From the NCBI GenBank assembly GCA_044426085.1, contig JAWXUU010000002.1, positions 1 to 64,000 of the forward strand: 64,000 nt of DNA, given 5' to 3'. Positions within the stretch are counted from its first letter, which is position 1. Each line of letters begins with the position of its first letter. The position numbers and the translations under genes are program-made. A model generated the notes under the pieces. It saw only the letters and a program-made list of their open reading frames with translations. It did no database searches and had not been told where the DNA came from. This DNA comes from JAWXUU01 sp044426085 (GTDB lineage Bacteria > Bacillota > Clostridia > Christensenellales > CAMQZB01). This document shows, in pieces, positions 1-8,672 of the stretch.

Positions 1-427
1 TGTGCGTAGCGGTTCATGTTGTTTTCCCCCAATGGTCGGTTTGGTCACTTTCCATTATAAAGGATTTCGGTGTGAATCGCTATTCTTTTTTAGGTGTTGC
101 ACTTAATTATACAATCTATTCTTAATAATTTAGAAAATAATAATAATGGATGGATTCAAACAATTAACGATAAAATAAAGGAGTGAACGTCGGTCTATTA
201 ATAATTTTAACTTAAGGTAGACTTGCGTGTTGTGTGTTTTATTTATAAATGATTATAGTAAGGCGAATAAGTGATGTAGCAACATGACGCGACTATGACG
301 CGAATAGCAAGTATTGCGAGAAGCAATATATCCAAAAGTGGAAAAACAAATAAAATATATCCACATTTTACGCATAGTATAACCACGAATTAAACTTTCC
401 GTGAAGAATGGGAATAAAGTAAAAAAT

Positions 428-470
428 CCCCGAAACCCGCATGAACAAAGGGTTTCGGGGGTTATTTTTT
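428..470 (+). terminator. Rho-independent terminator
   Basis: An 11-bp perfect stem, CCCCGAAACCC (428-438) with GGGTTTCGGGG (450-460), is followed by a T-rich tail. The loop GCATGAACAAA recurs in inverted orientation in a weaker hairpin near 9308-9334. Confidence 0.85.
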
Positions 471-474
471 GCTT

Positions 475-494
475 TGTGATACGTTTTTGATACG
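475..494 (+). repeat. Left copy of 20-bp direct repeat
   Basis: The sequence TGTGATACGTT-TT-TGATACG matches 9345-9364 at 18 of 20 positions, and each copy itself contains TGATACG twice. The pair brackets the prophage remnants and the restriction-modification genes, so it may be an attachment site or target duplication of an island. No integrase is present to confirm this. Confidence 0.5.
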
Positions 495-655
495 TTTTTC
501 AAATTTTTTCGTTATTCGTGGTTGCTTTTTGACTCATTTTTTGCTATTTTATCCACGTTATTTTCAGTGATTTATATTATGATATTTTAATTATTTTATG
601 CATCTAGAAACTCTAGTTAATCTGTGTATTTTGTGTTCTCTCAAAAAGTTAATGA

Positions 656-829
656 GAGTGCCATATCATCTTCGTGCGAACAGACCCCGCTGGAAACATA
701 AAACCCGACAAAGAAAAATCCACTGAACTTATCCGCAGAGCAGTGGCAACAATAATGGCACTTGATAGAGCCTTGCGAAATAGAAATACAGAAGGCGTAT
801 ATAATAATCGTGGGATATTGATTTTGTGA
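656..829 (+). pseudogene. Phage terminase large subunit, C-terminal remnant
   Basis: This frame reads about 57 codons to a TGA at 827-829 and ends in a pattern typical of the C-terminus of Terminase_1 (HK97-type TerL) proteins: GNIKPDKEKSTE, then AVATIMALDRALR, then a VYNNRGIL-like end. An in-frame stop (653-655) cuts it off from any N-terminal part, and no ATPase or nuclease domain remains. In the usual motif the residues before AVATIMALDR are IDG; here they are degraded to LIRR. I read it as the tail of a decayed prophage packaging gene. Family recognition is from memory of the conserved tail. Confidence 0.72.
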
Positions 830-870
830 GGAAGTATAAACTAGCACCGGGGGAAACAACAAAATACATC

Positions 871-899
871 TTGACTATTTAACGATAATGATATATACT
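871..899 (+). promoter_or_regulatory. Promoter of the 951 gene
   Basis: TTGACT (871-876) and TATACT (894-899) are separated by 17 bp, about 50 bp upstream of the ATG at 951. Confidence 0.7.
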
Positions 900-950
900 A
901 TCGGTGACTACACATAAAGTGTGGATTATTTATATAATAGGAGAATGGAA

Positions 951-1478
951 ATGAAAAACAAAAAGTATATTATAGCGTCAGCAATAATTTTGTGTAGTGT
1001 AGTATTTTTCTTTGTCATTATGTCGCAAAACAAAAATGATTGCGATACTCTTGAAAACAGAGAACTCAGATTAAGAGAAATTAGCAATTTAGGGGAACTT
1101 ACTACTATTAGTGAAGAAATAATCATTGATGAATATATTGTAAGTGGCTATACGACAAAGAATAATCGATATGGATTGGCTATTTTTGAACCAAATGGTG
1201 ATGGGAAGTATCAATTTCAGTCAAATACGACTAGAGAAAATGATAGTTTAGTTTTGGAAATAGCAATTATTAATGGAGTAGATTATAATATATTTTGGGC
1301 AAACAAGCCTGATTTAGACTATGCAGAAATCACATATACAGTTGAAAATAAGATTGACGAAACTATCAAAATCGATGCACAAGATAATCAAATTATTTAT
1401 ATCAAATCGCCTGATAAAGATTATAATGTTGAATATATTTTTGTTGATAAAAATGGAGTACGACACGAAGGGTATTGA
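951..1478 (+). CDS. Membrane-anchored or secreted hypothetical protein
   Basis: This is a 175-aa protein with a lysine-rich N-terminus followed by one strongly hydrophobic segment (about residues 5-22), so it is probably held in the membrane by an uncleaved signal, with a soluble acidic domain outside. I recognise no family. I chose the ATG at 951 because AGGAG (939-943) lies 7 nt upstream; a GTG at 921 would lack a ribosome site. It has its own promoter (871-899) and terminator (1520-1547), so it is monocistronic. It sits between a terminase remnant and a probable portal remnant, a place where prophages often carry extra cargo genes. Confidence 0.7.
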   Translation: MKNKKYIIASAIILCSVVFFFVIMSQNKNDCDTLENRELRLREISNLGELTTISEEIIIDEYIVSGYTTKNNRYGLAIFEPNGDGKYQFQSNTTRENDSLVLEIAIINGVDYNIFWANKPDLDYAEITYTVENKIDETIKIDAQDNQIIYIKSPDKDYNVEYIFVDKNGVRHEGY

Positions 1479-1519
1479 ATAAAATGAGCATAATACGAAT
1501 AACAAAATAACAAACACAA

Positions 1520-1547
1520 AGAGTAACTAGAGCAGTTGCTCTTTTTT
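1520..1547 (+). terminator. Terminator after the 951 gene
   Basis: AGAGTAACT (1520-1528) pairs with AGTTGCTCT (1534-1542) with one G-T wobble, followed by six T. Confidence 0.75.
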
Positions 1548-1570
1548 CATGCCAAAAAAAGGAGAAAAAA

Positions 1571-1726
1571 ATGGGAATATTCAGAAAGAGAATACGAGAT
1601 AAACCAGAAGTGCGATCGAGTGAACTTGATGAGTTTATTCGTGGAGAAGATTTGCATGGTGGGGTGAACAGCGGTGTGCGAGCCCCAAACTATCAACTAT
1701 GCTTTAGCCCAGCGTGTGGCGAATAA
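1571..1726 (+). pseudogene. Probable phage portal protein, N-terminal remnant
   Basis: This 51-codon frame has a good ribosome site (AAAGGAG, 7 nt before ATG 1571). It starts MGIFRKRIRDKP and runs into GGVNSGV, which resembles the first 35-40 residues of HK97-type portal proteins. After that the reading changes to an unrelated short tail ending in TAA; the neighbouring frame around 1700-1715 reads P-S-V-W-R, close to the conserved portal motif that should follow, which suggests a frameshift. The order terminase remnant then portal remnant matches HK97-type prophages. The match rests on motif memory only, so it may instead be an unrelated small protein. Confidence 0.45.
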
Positions 1727-1763
1727 AAGGCTAACTTGCAAAAAATATTCCAAAATTAAATGA

Positions 1764-1961
1764 CCCAAAATCCTAAACAACTGCACAAAAACAAAAACCC
1801 TCCGCCCCCACTACACAAAATCCTGCATGCACACCCGCAACCGCTTTTTAGTGGATAATTCGTCTCCAATAATAGCCCTATCAAACAAAGACAAAGGTGG
1901 AACAGCCGAAACAAAAAAATATGCGAAACAGAAAAGCTTGCAAATTATAATTTTGACATAA
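1764..1961 (+). pseudogene. SLOG/DUF1273-family protein, C-terminal remnant
   Basis: A stop-free frame of 65 codons after TGA 1761-1763 ends at TAA 1959-1961. It reads HYTKSCMHTRNRFLVDNSS, then a short insert, then KGGTAETKKYAKQK and a hydrophobic end. This is the C-terminal half pattern of YpsA/DUF1273-like Rossmann nucleotide-binding proteins (SLOG superfamily): RNRxxVDxSS followed by GGTxxTxxYAxK. There is no start codon or N-terminal glycine motif, so it is a truncated gene. It lies directly upstream of the hsd promoter. Confidence 0.65.
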
Positions 1962-2020
1962 ACGCAATTTTTAAATCATGTAGCCATCGAATAAAAACTG
2001 CAATAAATCAAATTTTGGTA

Positions 2021-2049
2021 TTTACATAAAAGTAAATTTATGGTATAAT
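2021..2049 (+). promoter_or_regulatory. Promoter of the hsd operon
   Basis: TTTACA (2021-2026) and TATAAT (2044-2049) are 17 bp apart, 54 bp upstream of hsdM. Confidence 0.75.
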
Positions 2050-2102
2050 AAAAAATAAAGAAAATATAAAAATACGTATGGAACAGAGAATTGGAGGACT
2101 AA

Positions 2103-3602
2103 ATGATAACAGGCGAACTAAGAAATAAAATAGACGGACTTTGGGACATTTTTGCAGCGGGCGGACTTGTGAACCCACTTGACGTTATCGAGCAAATAAC
2201 ATATCTGATGTTTATTCACGACCTTGACAAAGCAGACAACACAAAAGCAAAAGAATCCGCAATGTTGGGGCTTCCATTTGCAAGCATATTTGCCAAGGAA
2301 GTGGAAATCGGCGAACGCAAAATTTCAGGCGAACATCTCAAATGGTCAGTTTTTCATGACTTCCCAGCAGGCAGAATGTATTCAACAATCCAAGAAAACG
2401 TGTTCCCATTCATCAAAAGCCTGCACGGCGAAAAAAACAGTGCCTATTCCAAATATATGGACGACGCAATCTTCAAAATCCCAACCCCACTTCTGCTTTC
2501 AAAAATAGTCGTGACACTCGACGAAATCTATGAAAAAATGGAAAGCGTGCACGAAGCAGATATCAAAGGCGACGTCTATGAATACCTACTTTCAAAAATA
2601 GCCTCAGCAGGCAGAAACGGGCAGTTCAGAACCCCTCGCCATATCATCAAAATGATGGTGGAAATGATGAATCCAACCCCACAAGAAACAATCTGCGACC
2701 CAGCATGTGGCACAAGCGGTTTCCTCGTTGCGTGCAGTGAATTTTTGAAAGAAAACAAAAAAGAAGAAGTGTTTTTCAACAAGCAAAACAGAAACCACTA
2801 TATGAACGAAATGTTCACAGGCTTCGACATGGATAGAACAATGCTCCGTATCGGCGCAATGAACATGATGACCCACGGCGTGGAAAGCCCTTTCATCGAA
2901 TATCGTGACAGCCTATCCGACCAAAATCCCGATAAAGAAAAATATTCACTAATCCTTGCAAACCCACCATTCAAAGGTAGCCTCGATGCCGACATAGTTT
3001 CCGCCGACATCCTGAAAGTTTGCAAAACAAAGAAAACAGAACTGCTGTTTCTCGCACTCATGCTAAGAATGCTCAAAATCGGTGGCAGATGCGCTGTGAT
3101 AGTTCCCGATGGCGTCCTTTTCGGCTCTTCAAAAGCGCATAAAGACATCAGAACAGAAATCGTGGAAAACCACCGCCTAGAAGCCGTGATTTCCATGCCA
3201 AGCGGAGTGTTCAAACCATACGCAGGAGTTTCAACAGGAATTCTAATCTTCACCAAAACAAACCACGGCGGAACAGATAACGTCTGGTTCTATGACATGC
3301 AAGCGGATGGTCTCAGTTTGGATGATAAACGCTCAGAAGTGAAAGAAAACGATATCCCAGACATCATCGCAAGATTCAAAAACCAAGACGGCGAAAAAAA
3401 AAGAGCCCGCACGGATAAATCTTTCTTCGTTCCAAAATCTGAAATAGCAGAAAACGGCTACGACCTATCAATAAACAAATACAAAAAAACCGAATACATA
3501 GCAGAAGTCTACCCCCCAACAACGGAAATCCTAGCCGATATCCAATCCCTAGAAGCAGAAATCGCCCAAGGACTAAAAGAATTGGAGGATTTGTATGAGT
3601 AA
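2103..3602 (+). CDS. hsdM: Type I restriction-modification DNA methyltransferase subunit
   Basis: HsdM is the modification subunit of a type I restriction-modification complex; it transfers a methyl group from SAM to adenine N6 at sites chosen by HsdS. The 499-aa protein has the usual helical N-terminal domain (about 1-150), then SAM motif I DPACGTSG (from D199) and catalytic motif IV NPPF (N287). This is normal family length. GGAGG lies 4 nt before ATG 2103. It overlaps hsdS by 8 nt (ATGAG inside the last codons), which couples translation. The 3' end is unusually C-rich on this strand compared with hsdS. Confidence 0.95.
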   Translation: MITGELRNKIDGLWDIFAAGGLVNPLDVIEQITYLMFIHDLDKADNTKAKESAMLGLPFASIFAKEVEIGERKISGEHLKWSVFHDFPAGRMYSTIQENVFPFIKSLHGEKNSAYSKYMDDAIFKIPTPLLLSKIVVTLDEIYEKMESVHEADIKGDVYEYLLSKIASAGRNGQFRTPRHIIKMMVEMMNPTPQETICDPACGTSGFLVACSEFLKENKKEEVFFNKQNRNHYMNEMFTGFDMDRTMLRIGAMNMMTHGVESPFIEYRDSLSDQNPDKEKYSLILANPPFKGSLDADIVSADILKVCKTKKTELLFLALMLRMLKIGGRCAVIVPDGVLFGSSKAHKDIRTEIVENHRLEAVISMPSGVFKPYAGVSTGILIFTKTNHGGTDNVWFYDMQADGLSLDDKRSEVKENDIPDIIARFKNQDGEKKRARTDKSFFVPKSEIAENGYDLSINKYKKTEYIAEVYPPTTEILADIQSLEAEIAQGLKELEDLYE

Positions 3603-4704
3603 GTTGCAAACAACTTCTTTTGAAACAGTTCTTGAAGATTCGACAAAGTTTGGAACAAAAATACCGAAAGAGCGGTATTTAAGTGTTGGATTATATCCTA
3701 TAATTGACCAAGGAAAAGAGTATATAGCGGGATACACAAATTCTGACAACGGATTATTTGAAAATATCCCTGCAATTATTTTTGGTGACCACACAAGAAC
3801 ATTAAAATATATAGATTTTCCTTGCTATTTGGGTGCAGATGGTGTAAAGTTACTTACAGTTAGAAATTATGATTTTGATTGTAAATATCTATATTACTTT
3901 TTAAAAAATGTTAAAATTATTGATGCAGGATATAACAGGCATTATAAGTGGTTAAAAGAAGTTATGATACCAGTTGAAGCTAAAGAAAGACAAAAACGAA
4001 TAGCAACAGAACTAGATAAAATCACCGACCTAATATCAAAACGAAAATCCCAACTAGAAAAACTAGACCTGCTAATAAAATCAAAATTCACAGAAATGTT
4101 CGGAGCTCCGATTCTAAATGTAAAACAATGGAAAATTGTTTGTGTTGAAGATGTTGTTTCGGTATTCGTCGGGATAGTTATAAAGCCATCATTGTATTAT
4201 TCATCTACAAATAGCGGCATCAAGGCATTCAGGTCTTTGAATGTTGGTGAAATGAATGTTGAAAATAAAGATTGGGTTTATTTTACGGAAGAAAGTAATA
4301 AATTGAACAAAAAAACTATACTTGAAGAAAATGATGTGTTAATTGTTAGGACTGGTGCGCCAGGAAGAGCGTGTGTTGTGAAAGAGCCTTATGTTGGATG
4401 TAATGCGATAGATGTAATAATTGCTAGAGCACAGATAGAGCGAGTTAATCCATATTATTTGTGTGCATTCACTAATTTTGATCATGGCAAATTGCAGATT
4501 AATGATGGAATTGGTGGAGCTGCACAGCAACATTTCAATGTTGGTAAATACAAAAAAATTAATTTATATTTACCCCCAATCGAACTACAAAACCAATTTG
4601 CTGAATACGTGGCGAGAGTAGAACAAACAAAAGAAAAAATGCAAGCAGGACTAGAGCAACTAGAAACCCTCTACAAAGCTCGCATGCAAGAATACTTTGG
4701 ATAA
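3595..4704 (+). CDS. hsdS: Type I restriction-modification specificity subunit
   Basis: HsdS recognises the bipartite DNA target and holds two HsdM and two HsdR subunits. The 369-aa protein shows two target-recognition halves, each followed by a helical conserved spacer: the first spacer around residues 125-165 (ends in SKFTEMFGAP) and the second at the C-terminus (VARVEQTKEKMQ to the end). Both halves are present, so it should be functional. The recognition domains use noticeably different codons and less C than the flanking hsdM end and the spacers, as expected for domains exchanged by recombination. It starts inside hsdM and is followed 11 nt later by hsdR. No inverted hsdS cassette was seen nearby. 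Confidence 0.93.
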   Translation: MSKLQTTSFETVLEDSTKFGTKIPKERYLSVGLYPIIDQGKEYIAGYTNSDNGLFENIPAIIFGDHTRTLKYIDFPCYLGADGVKLLTVRNYDFDCKYLYYFLKNVKIIDAGYNRHYKWLKEVMIPVEAKERQKRIATELDKITDLISKRKSQLEKLDLLIKSKFTEMFGAPILNVKQWKIVCVEDVVSVFVGIVIKPSLYYSSTNSGIKAFRSLNVGEMNVENKDWVYFTEESNKLNKKTILEENDVLIVRTGAPGRACVVKEPYVGCNAIDVIIARAQIERVNPYYLCAFTNFDHGKLQINDGIGGAAQQHFNVGKYKKINLYLPPIELQNQFAEYVARVEQTKEKMQAGLEQLETLYKARMQEYFG

Positions 4705-4715
4705 GGAGACCCCCC

Positions 4716-7700
4716 ATGACAAACTTTGATTTTTTAACCAAAGACCCACAATTTAATAGTTTTGCTGAGGTTGCGGTGAATGCGGAGAAATTGTTGCATA
4801 TCGACATGGAAAGTTCGGCAATCAACTGCCGTCGCGCTATGGAATTTGCTGTCAAGTGGATGTATTCTGTGGATGCAGATTTAAGCATGCCGTATGATGA
4901 TTCCCTTGTGTCGCTGATTTCAAACGAAGATTTCAGGGAAGTTGTTGGGCAAAACATGCACAAAAGGCTGAATTTCATTCGCAAGGTTGGCAATGATGTT
5001 GTTCACTCGTCAAAAAAAGTCAAGTTTGAAGAAGTTTGCATGTGTATCAAAAACCTCTTTATTTTCCTTGACCAAGTTGCGTATTTTTATGGCGACAACT
5101 ATGAAAAACCCGAGTTTAGCGTCAAGCTGATGGTGGCAAAAAAGAAAGCGGAAATCAAAAAGTCGGCAGATTCGCTAGACCTTGAAAAGCTAATCAAGGA
5201 AAACGAAACTCTAAAGCAGCAGCTAACATTTCGCCGTGAAGAGCAAAGCAAAACATATATCCCTCAGCCACTTGATTTGTCGGAATATAAAACTCGCAAG
5301 CTTTATATCGACGTGACTTTGCGAGATTCAAACTGGGTGGAAGGTTCAAACTGGCTGAATGAAGTGTGCGTTGAAGGCATGCCAAACAACAAAGAAGAAG
5401 GCTATTGCGATTATGTGCTGTATGATGATAAGCACGTTCCGCTTGCCGTTGTGGAAGCAAAGCGCACTTGTGTTGATGTGGTAAAAGGCAGGCAACAAGC
5501 TAAGCTTTATGCCGATTGCATAGAAAAGCAATATGGCAGAAGACCCGTGATTTTTCTCACAAACGGATTTGATACCAAAATAATAGACGGGCAGTATCCC
5601 GAACGTGACGTTGCAAACATATATTCTAAGCGAGACCTTGAAAAACTTTTCAATCTAAGAAAGCTGCGCACGAGCCTCAAAAACATTGTTGTAGACCCAA
5701 ATATTGCGGGCAGATACTATCAAAAAGGCGCAATCAAGGCTGTTTGCAGTGCATTCGACCAAAAGAACCGCAGAAAAGCGCTCCTTGTTATGGCAACAGG
5801 AAGCGGAAAAACAAGAACTGTTATGGCACTTTGCGATGTTTTGCTTCAGCATGGCTGGGTGAAAAACATTCTTTTCCTTGCGGATAGAACATCTCTCGTC
5901 ACTCAAGCAAAGCGAAGTTTTGTGAATTTACTCCCTGATTTGGCTGTGGCGGATTTGTGCAAAGATAAGACTGGATATAATGCTAACTGCATTTTTTCCA
6001 CGTATCAAACAATGATGAACTGCATTGACGAAGTGAAAGACGAACAAGGCAAACTTTTCACGTCAGGGCATTTCGACCTCGTTATTTGCGATGAAGCACA
6101 TAGGTCGATATATAATAAATATAAAGATATTTTCTCATATTTCGATGCACCACTCGTGGGGCTGACGGCGACACCAAAAGATGAGATAGATAAAAACACA
6201 TATGAAATTTTTGAACTAGAAAACGGAAACCCAACATATGGCTACGAACTTGCCCAAGCAGTGAAAGACGGTTATTTGGTGGACTTCGTTTCCGTTGAAA
6301 CATCTTTCAAGTTCTTAACTGACGGCATAACATATGAAGATTTATCAGAAGAAGAAAAAGCAGAATATGAAAGCAAGTTTGCCAGCGAACACGGCGAAGT
6401 TCCCGATTCAATCTCAGCATCAGCGCTAAATTCGTGGATTTTCAATGAAGACACAATCAAGCAGGCACTAAGTGTAGTGATGAAAGATGGGCTTTCGGTA
6501 GACTATGGCAACAAGATTGGCAAAACAATCATATTTGCAAAAAATCACGACCATGCGGAAAAGATTTTCGAGGTTTTTGGTAAGCAATATCCGCATTTGA
6601 ATGGGTATGCGAAAGTTATTGATAACTATATGACGTATGCACAATCTGCTATTGATGAATTTTCAAATCCAAAAGCATTGCCACAAATTGCCATATCTGT
6701 TGATATGCTAGACACTGGCATAGACGTTCCCGAAGTTCTCAATTTGATGTTTTTCAAAAAGGTTATGTCAAAAGCCAAGTTTTGGCAAATGATAGGCAGG
6801 GGAACAAGGCTTTGCCCTGGGCTTATCAACGGCAATGATAAAAGTAAGTTCTTGATTTTTGATTTCTGTGGGAATTTCGAGTTCTTCCGCATGAACAAAG
6901 GCAAGGCGACAGCAAATGTCATGGCGCTTCAAGGTGCGATTTTCAGCCTTAAAACTGATATGATTTTCAAACTTCAAGATATCGCATATCAAACAAACGA
7001 TTTGATACCTTTCCGTGCTAGACTAGTGGAAGAACTGCTTGCAAAAGTGGCTGATTTGAACACTGAAAATTTTGCCGTGAAACAGCATTTGAGACACGTT
7101 GAAAAATATAAGGAAGAAAAAGCGTTTCAATCGCTAACATTTGAAGATACGCACCTTTTGAAAGAGCATATCGCACCGCTCGTTTTCCCTGATGAAGATG
7201 AAGCCTCAGCACTTCGTTTTGATGCACTCATGTATGGAATTGAGCTTGCTTATTTGATAGGCAAAACATATGGCAAGGCGAGAAGCGATCTTAAAAAGAA
7301 AGTTGGTGCGATTTCAAAAGTCGCAAACATCCCTGAAATAATAGCGCAAGCTGATTTGATAAATCAAGTTCTGCACGGCGATTATCTTGAAAGTGCGGGC
7401 ATAAACGAATTTGAAAACATCCGCGTGCAGTTGCGATATTTGATGAAGTTTATTCCTAGAGATGAACAAACATATACAACAAACTTCACTGATGATATTT
7501 TGTCGACCGAGTGGAACGAATCAAACCTAGAAAACGACGATTTGAAAAACTATCGTGCGGCAGCCGAATATTATATTCGCGAACATCAAAACGAAGAAGT
7601 TATTGCTAAGCTAAAAACAAATAAACCGCTCACAAAAGCGGATATTGCAATGCTAGAAAAAATTCTGTGGAGCGAAGTCGGAACAAAAGAGGACTACGCG

Positions 7701-8003
7701 TCAGAATATGGCGATAAACCACTAGGCGAGTTTGTTCGTGAAATCGTTGGGCTAGACATGAACTCCGCAAAAGAAGCGTTCTCGGAATTTTTGCAAACAG
7801 TGAACCTCGACAGCACTCAGCAATATTTCGTGAATCAAATTATAGAATACATAATCCAAAACGGCATGCTAAAAGACCTCTCCGTCCTCCAAGAATCCCC
7901 ATTCACCGACAAAGGAAGCGTAGTAGAAGTCTTCTCTGACATCTCAATGTGGATGAACATAAAAACAATAATAGACCAAATAAACGCTAACGCAGCCGCG
8001 TGA
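4716..8003 (+). CDS. hsdR: Type I restriction endonuclease subunit
   Basis: HsdR is the ATP-dependent translocase and nuclease of the complex. In this 1095-aa protein the first 125 residues resemble a DUF4145 domain, a helical N-terminal addition seen in many EcoR124-like HsdR proteins. The nuclease motif D232 ... E247-A-K249 follows, then helicase motifs: Walker A ATGSGKT (360-366), DEAH (459-462), GLTATP and a motif VI QMIGRGTR. All catalytic residues are present. A GGAG ribosome site lies 7-8 nt before ATG 4716. It ends the operon. Confidence 0.95.
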   Translation: MTNFDFLTKDPQFNSFAEVAVNAEKLLHIDMESSAINCRRAMEFAVKWMYSVDADLSMPYDDSLVSLISNEDFREVVGQNMHKRLNFIRKVGNDVVHSSKKVKFEEVCMCIKNLFIFLDQVAYFYGDNYEKPEFSVKLMVAKKKAEIKKSADSLDLEKLIKENETLKQQLTFRREEQSKTYIPQPLDLSEYKTRKLYIDVTLRDSNWVEGSNWLNEVCVEGMPNNKEEGYCDYVLYDDKHVPLAVVEAKRTCVDVVKGRQQAKLYADCIEKQYGRRPVIFLTNGFDTKIIDGQYPERDVANIYSKRDLEKLFNLRKLRTSLKNIVVDPNIAGRYYQKGAIKAVCSAFDQKNRRKALLVMATGSGKTRTVMALCDVLLQHGWVKNILFLADRTSLVTQAKRSFVNLLPDLAVADLCKDKTGYNANCIFSTYQTMMNCIDEVKDEQGKLFTSGHFDLVICDEAHRSIYNKYKDIFSYFDAPLVGLTATPKDEIDKNTYEIFELENGNPTYGYELAQAVKDGYLVDFVSVETSFKFLTDGITYEDLSEEEKAEYESKFASEHGEVPDSISASALNSWIFNEDTIKQALSVVMKDGLSVDYGNKIGKTIIFAKNHDHAEKIFEVFGKQYPHLNGYAKVIDNYMTYAQSAIDEFSNPKALPQIAISVDMLDTGIDVPEVLNLMFFKKVMSKAKFWQMIGRGTRLCPGLINGNDKSKFLIFDFCGNFEFFRMNKGKATANVMALQGAIFSLKTDMIFKLQDIAYQTNDLIPFRARLVEELLAKVADLNTENFAVKQHLRHVEKYKEEKAFQSLTFEDTHLLKEHIAPLVFPDEDEASALRFDALMYGIELAYLIGKTYGKARSDLKKKVGAISKVANIPEIIAQADLINQVLHGDYLESAGINEFENIRVQLRYLMKFIPRDEQTYTTNFTDDILSTEWNESNLENDDLKNYRAAAEYYIREHQNEEVIAKLKTNKPLTKADIAMLEKILWSEVGTKEDYASEYGDKPLGEFVREIVGLDMNSAKEAFSEFLQTVNLDSTQQYFVNQIIEYIIQNGMLKDLSVLQESPFTDKGSVVEVFSDISMWMNIKTIIDQINANAAA

Positions 8004-8076
8004 TATCTGTCAAAAGGCTCACTGAAATAGCCTAATAAAAAACTGTTTAATGATCTTGATAGAGAAGAGGAATAAT

Positions 8077-8202
8077 ATGAAATCAGGCGGCAAAACTCCA
8101 GCAGTGGAAAGGTTCAAGCAAGCAACAGAAGAAAACTTTCAAAACAGCCTAGAAAATCAACGCAACTTTGAAACACTTCTTATGACAATGCAAGAGAAGT
8201 GA
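8077..8202 (+). CDS. Small hypothetical protein (41 aa)
   Basis: A 41-aa frame with a plausible ribosome site (AGAGG, 6 nt before the ATG). It begins MKSGGKTPAVERFKQ and is charged and helical-looking, with no recognised family. It lies 74 bp after hsdR, with no clear terminator in between, so it could be read through from the hsd operon. It may also be a leftover piece of a larger gene. Confidence 0.4.
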   Translation: MKSGGKTPAVERFKQATEENFQNSLENQRNFETLLMTMQEK

Positions 8203-8298
8203 TTGAATAAAAATGCTTAATTGCTAAAAAGAAGGTGAAAATCAATCCCAAAAACATTGCAGCAGTTGTGGGTTATCCTACATATTTGCTAAAAAGTG

Positions 8299-8327
8299 TT
8301 GACAAGTGGTGTTTTGCGTGCTATACT
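8299..8327 (+). promoter_or_regulatory. Promoter of the Dabb gene
   Basis: TTGACA (8299-8304) and TATACT (8322-8327), 17 bp apart. The -10 and the next bases (CTATACTGTGAAAATC) closely resemble those of the glnQ promoter at 37218-37246. Confidence 0.78.
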
Positions 8328-8373
8328 GTGAAAATCAAAAAAACAGTGAAAAGACTGCAAGAAAGGGGATAAA

Positions 8374-8670
8374 ATGGTTAAGCATATTGTTTGTTTCAAA
8401 ATTAAAGATGAATATAAAAATGACGAGATGATGGCTAAAATTGTTGAAACGCTTGAATCTTCAAAAGACGCTATCAAAGAAGTTGTAAGCGTGAAAGCTG
8501 GCGTAGACTTTTTGAAAAGCGAAAGAAGCTATGATGTGGCTCTAGAAATGGTTTTTAATAGCCAAGAAGAAGCGATGATCTATCAAAAACATCCGCACCA
8601 CAAAAATGTAATTCAAAAACTCATGCACGAAGTCAGAAGTGCATCGATTGCGGTAGACTACGAGTTTTAA
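8374..8670 (+). CDS. Dabb-domain stress-responsive protein
   Basis: This 98-aa protein begins MVKHIVCFKIKD and carries the conserved HHKNVI...HEV pattern near the end, as in the small dimeric alpha-beta barrel (Dabb, Stress_responsive) family. Family members are cytosolic; some are induced by stress and others are enzymes of small-molecule metabolism, so the reaction cannot be inferred. The ribosome site AAAGGGG lies before ATG 8374. The next gene starts 2 nt after its stop, so the two are co-transcribed. Confidence 0.85.
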   Translation: MVKHIVCFKIKDEYKNDEMMAKIVETLESSKDAIKEVVSVKAGVDFLKSERSYDVALEMVFNSQEEAMIYQKHPHHKNVIQKLMHEVRSASIAVDYEF

Positions 8671-8672
8671 TC

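Larger units (their letters stand above)
1..655. other. Gene-free left flank
   Basis: I see no intact gene here. A stop-free frame at 3-122, ending at a TAA at 123-125, could be the last 40 codons of a gene entering from the left, but it matches no family I recognise. A strong terminator sits at 428-470 and one copy of a 20-bp direct repeat at 475-494. The rest is AT-rich with many stops. Confidence 0.5.

Noticed and set aside
3..125. A 40-codon frame entering from the left edge
   Set aside because: It is stop-free and could be a gene end, but it is too short and matches nothing I know, so I only mention it in the flank note.
641..862. A 73-codon minus-strand frame
   Set aside because: It lies opposite the terminase remnant, which reads convincingly on the plus strand; the minus frame has no ribosome site and no family resemblance.
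8235..8372. A 45-codon GTG frame before the Dabb gene
   Set aside because: It contains the TTGACA-17-TATACT promoter of the next gene and has only a weak ribosome site; coding is unlikely.
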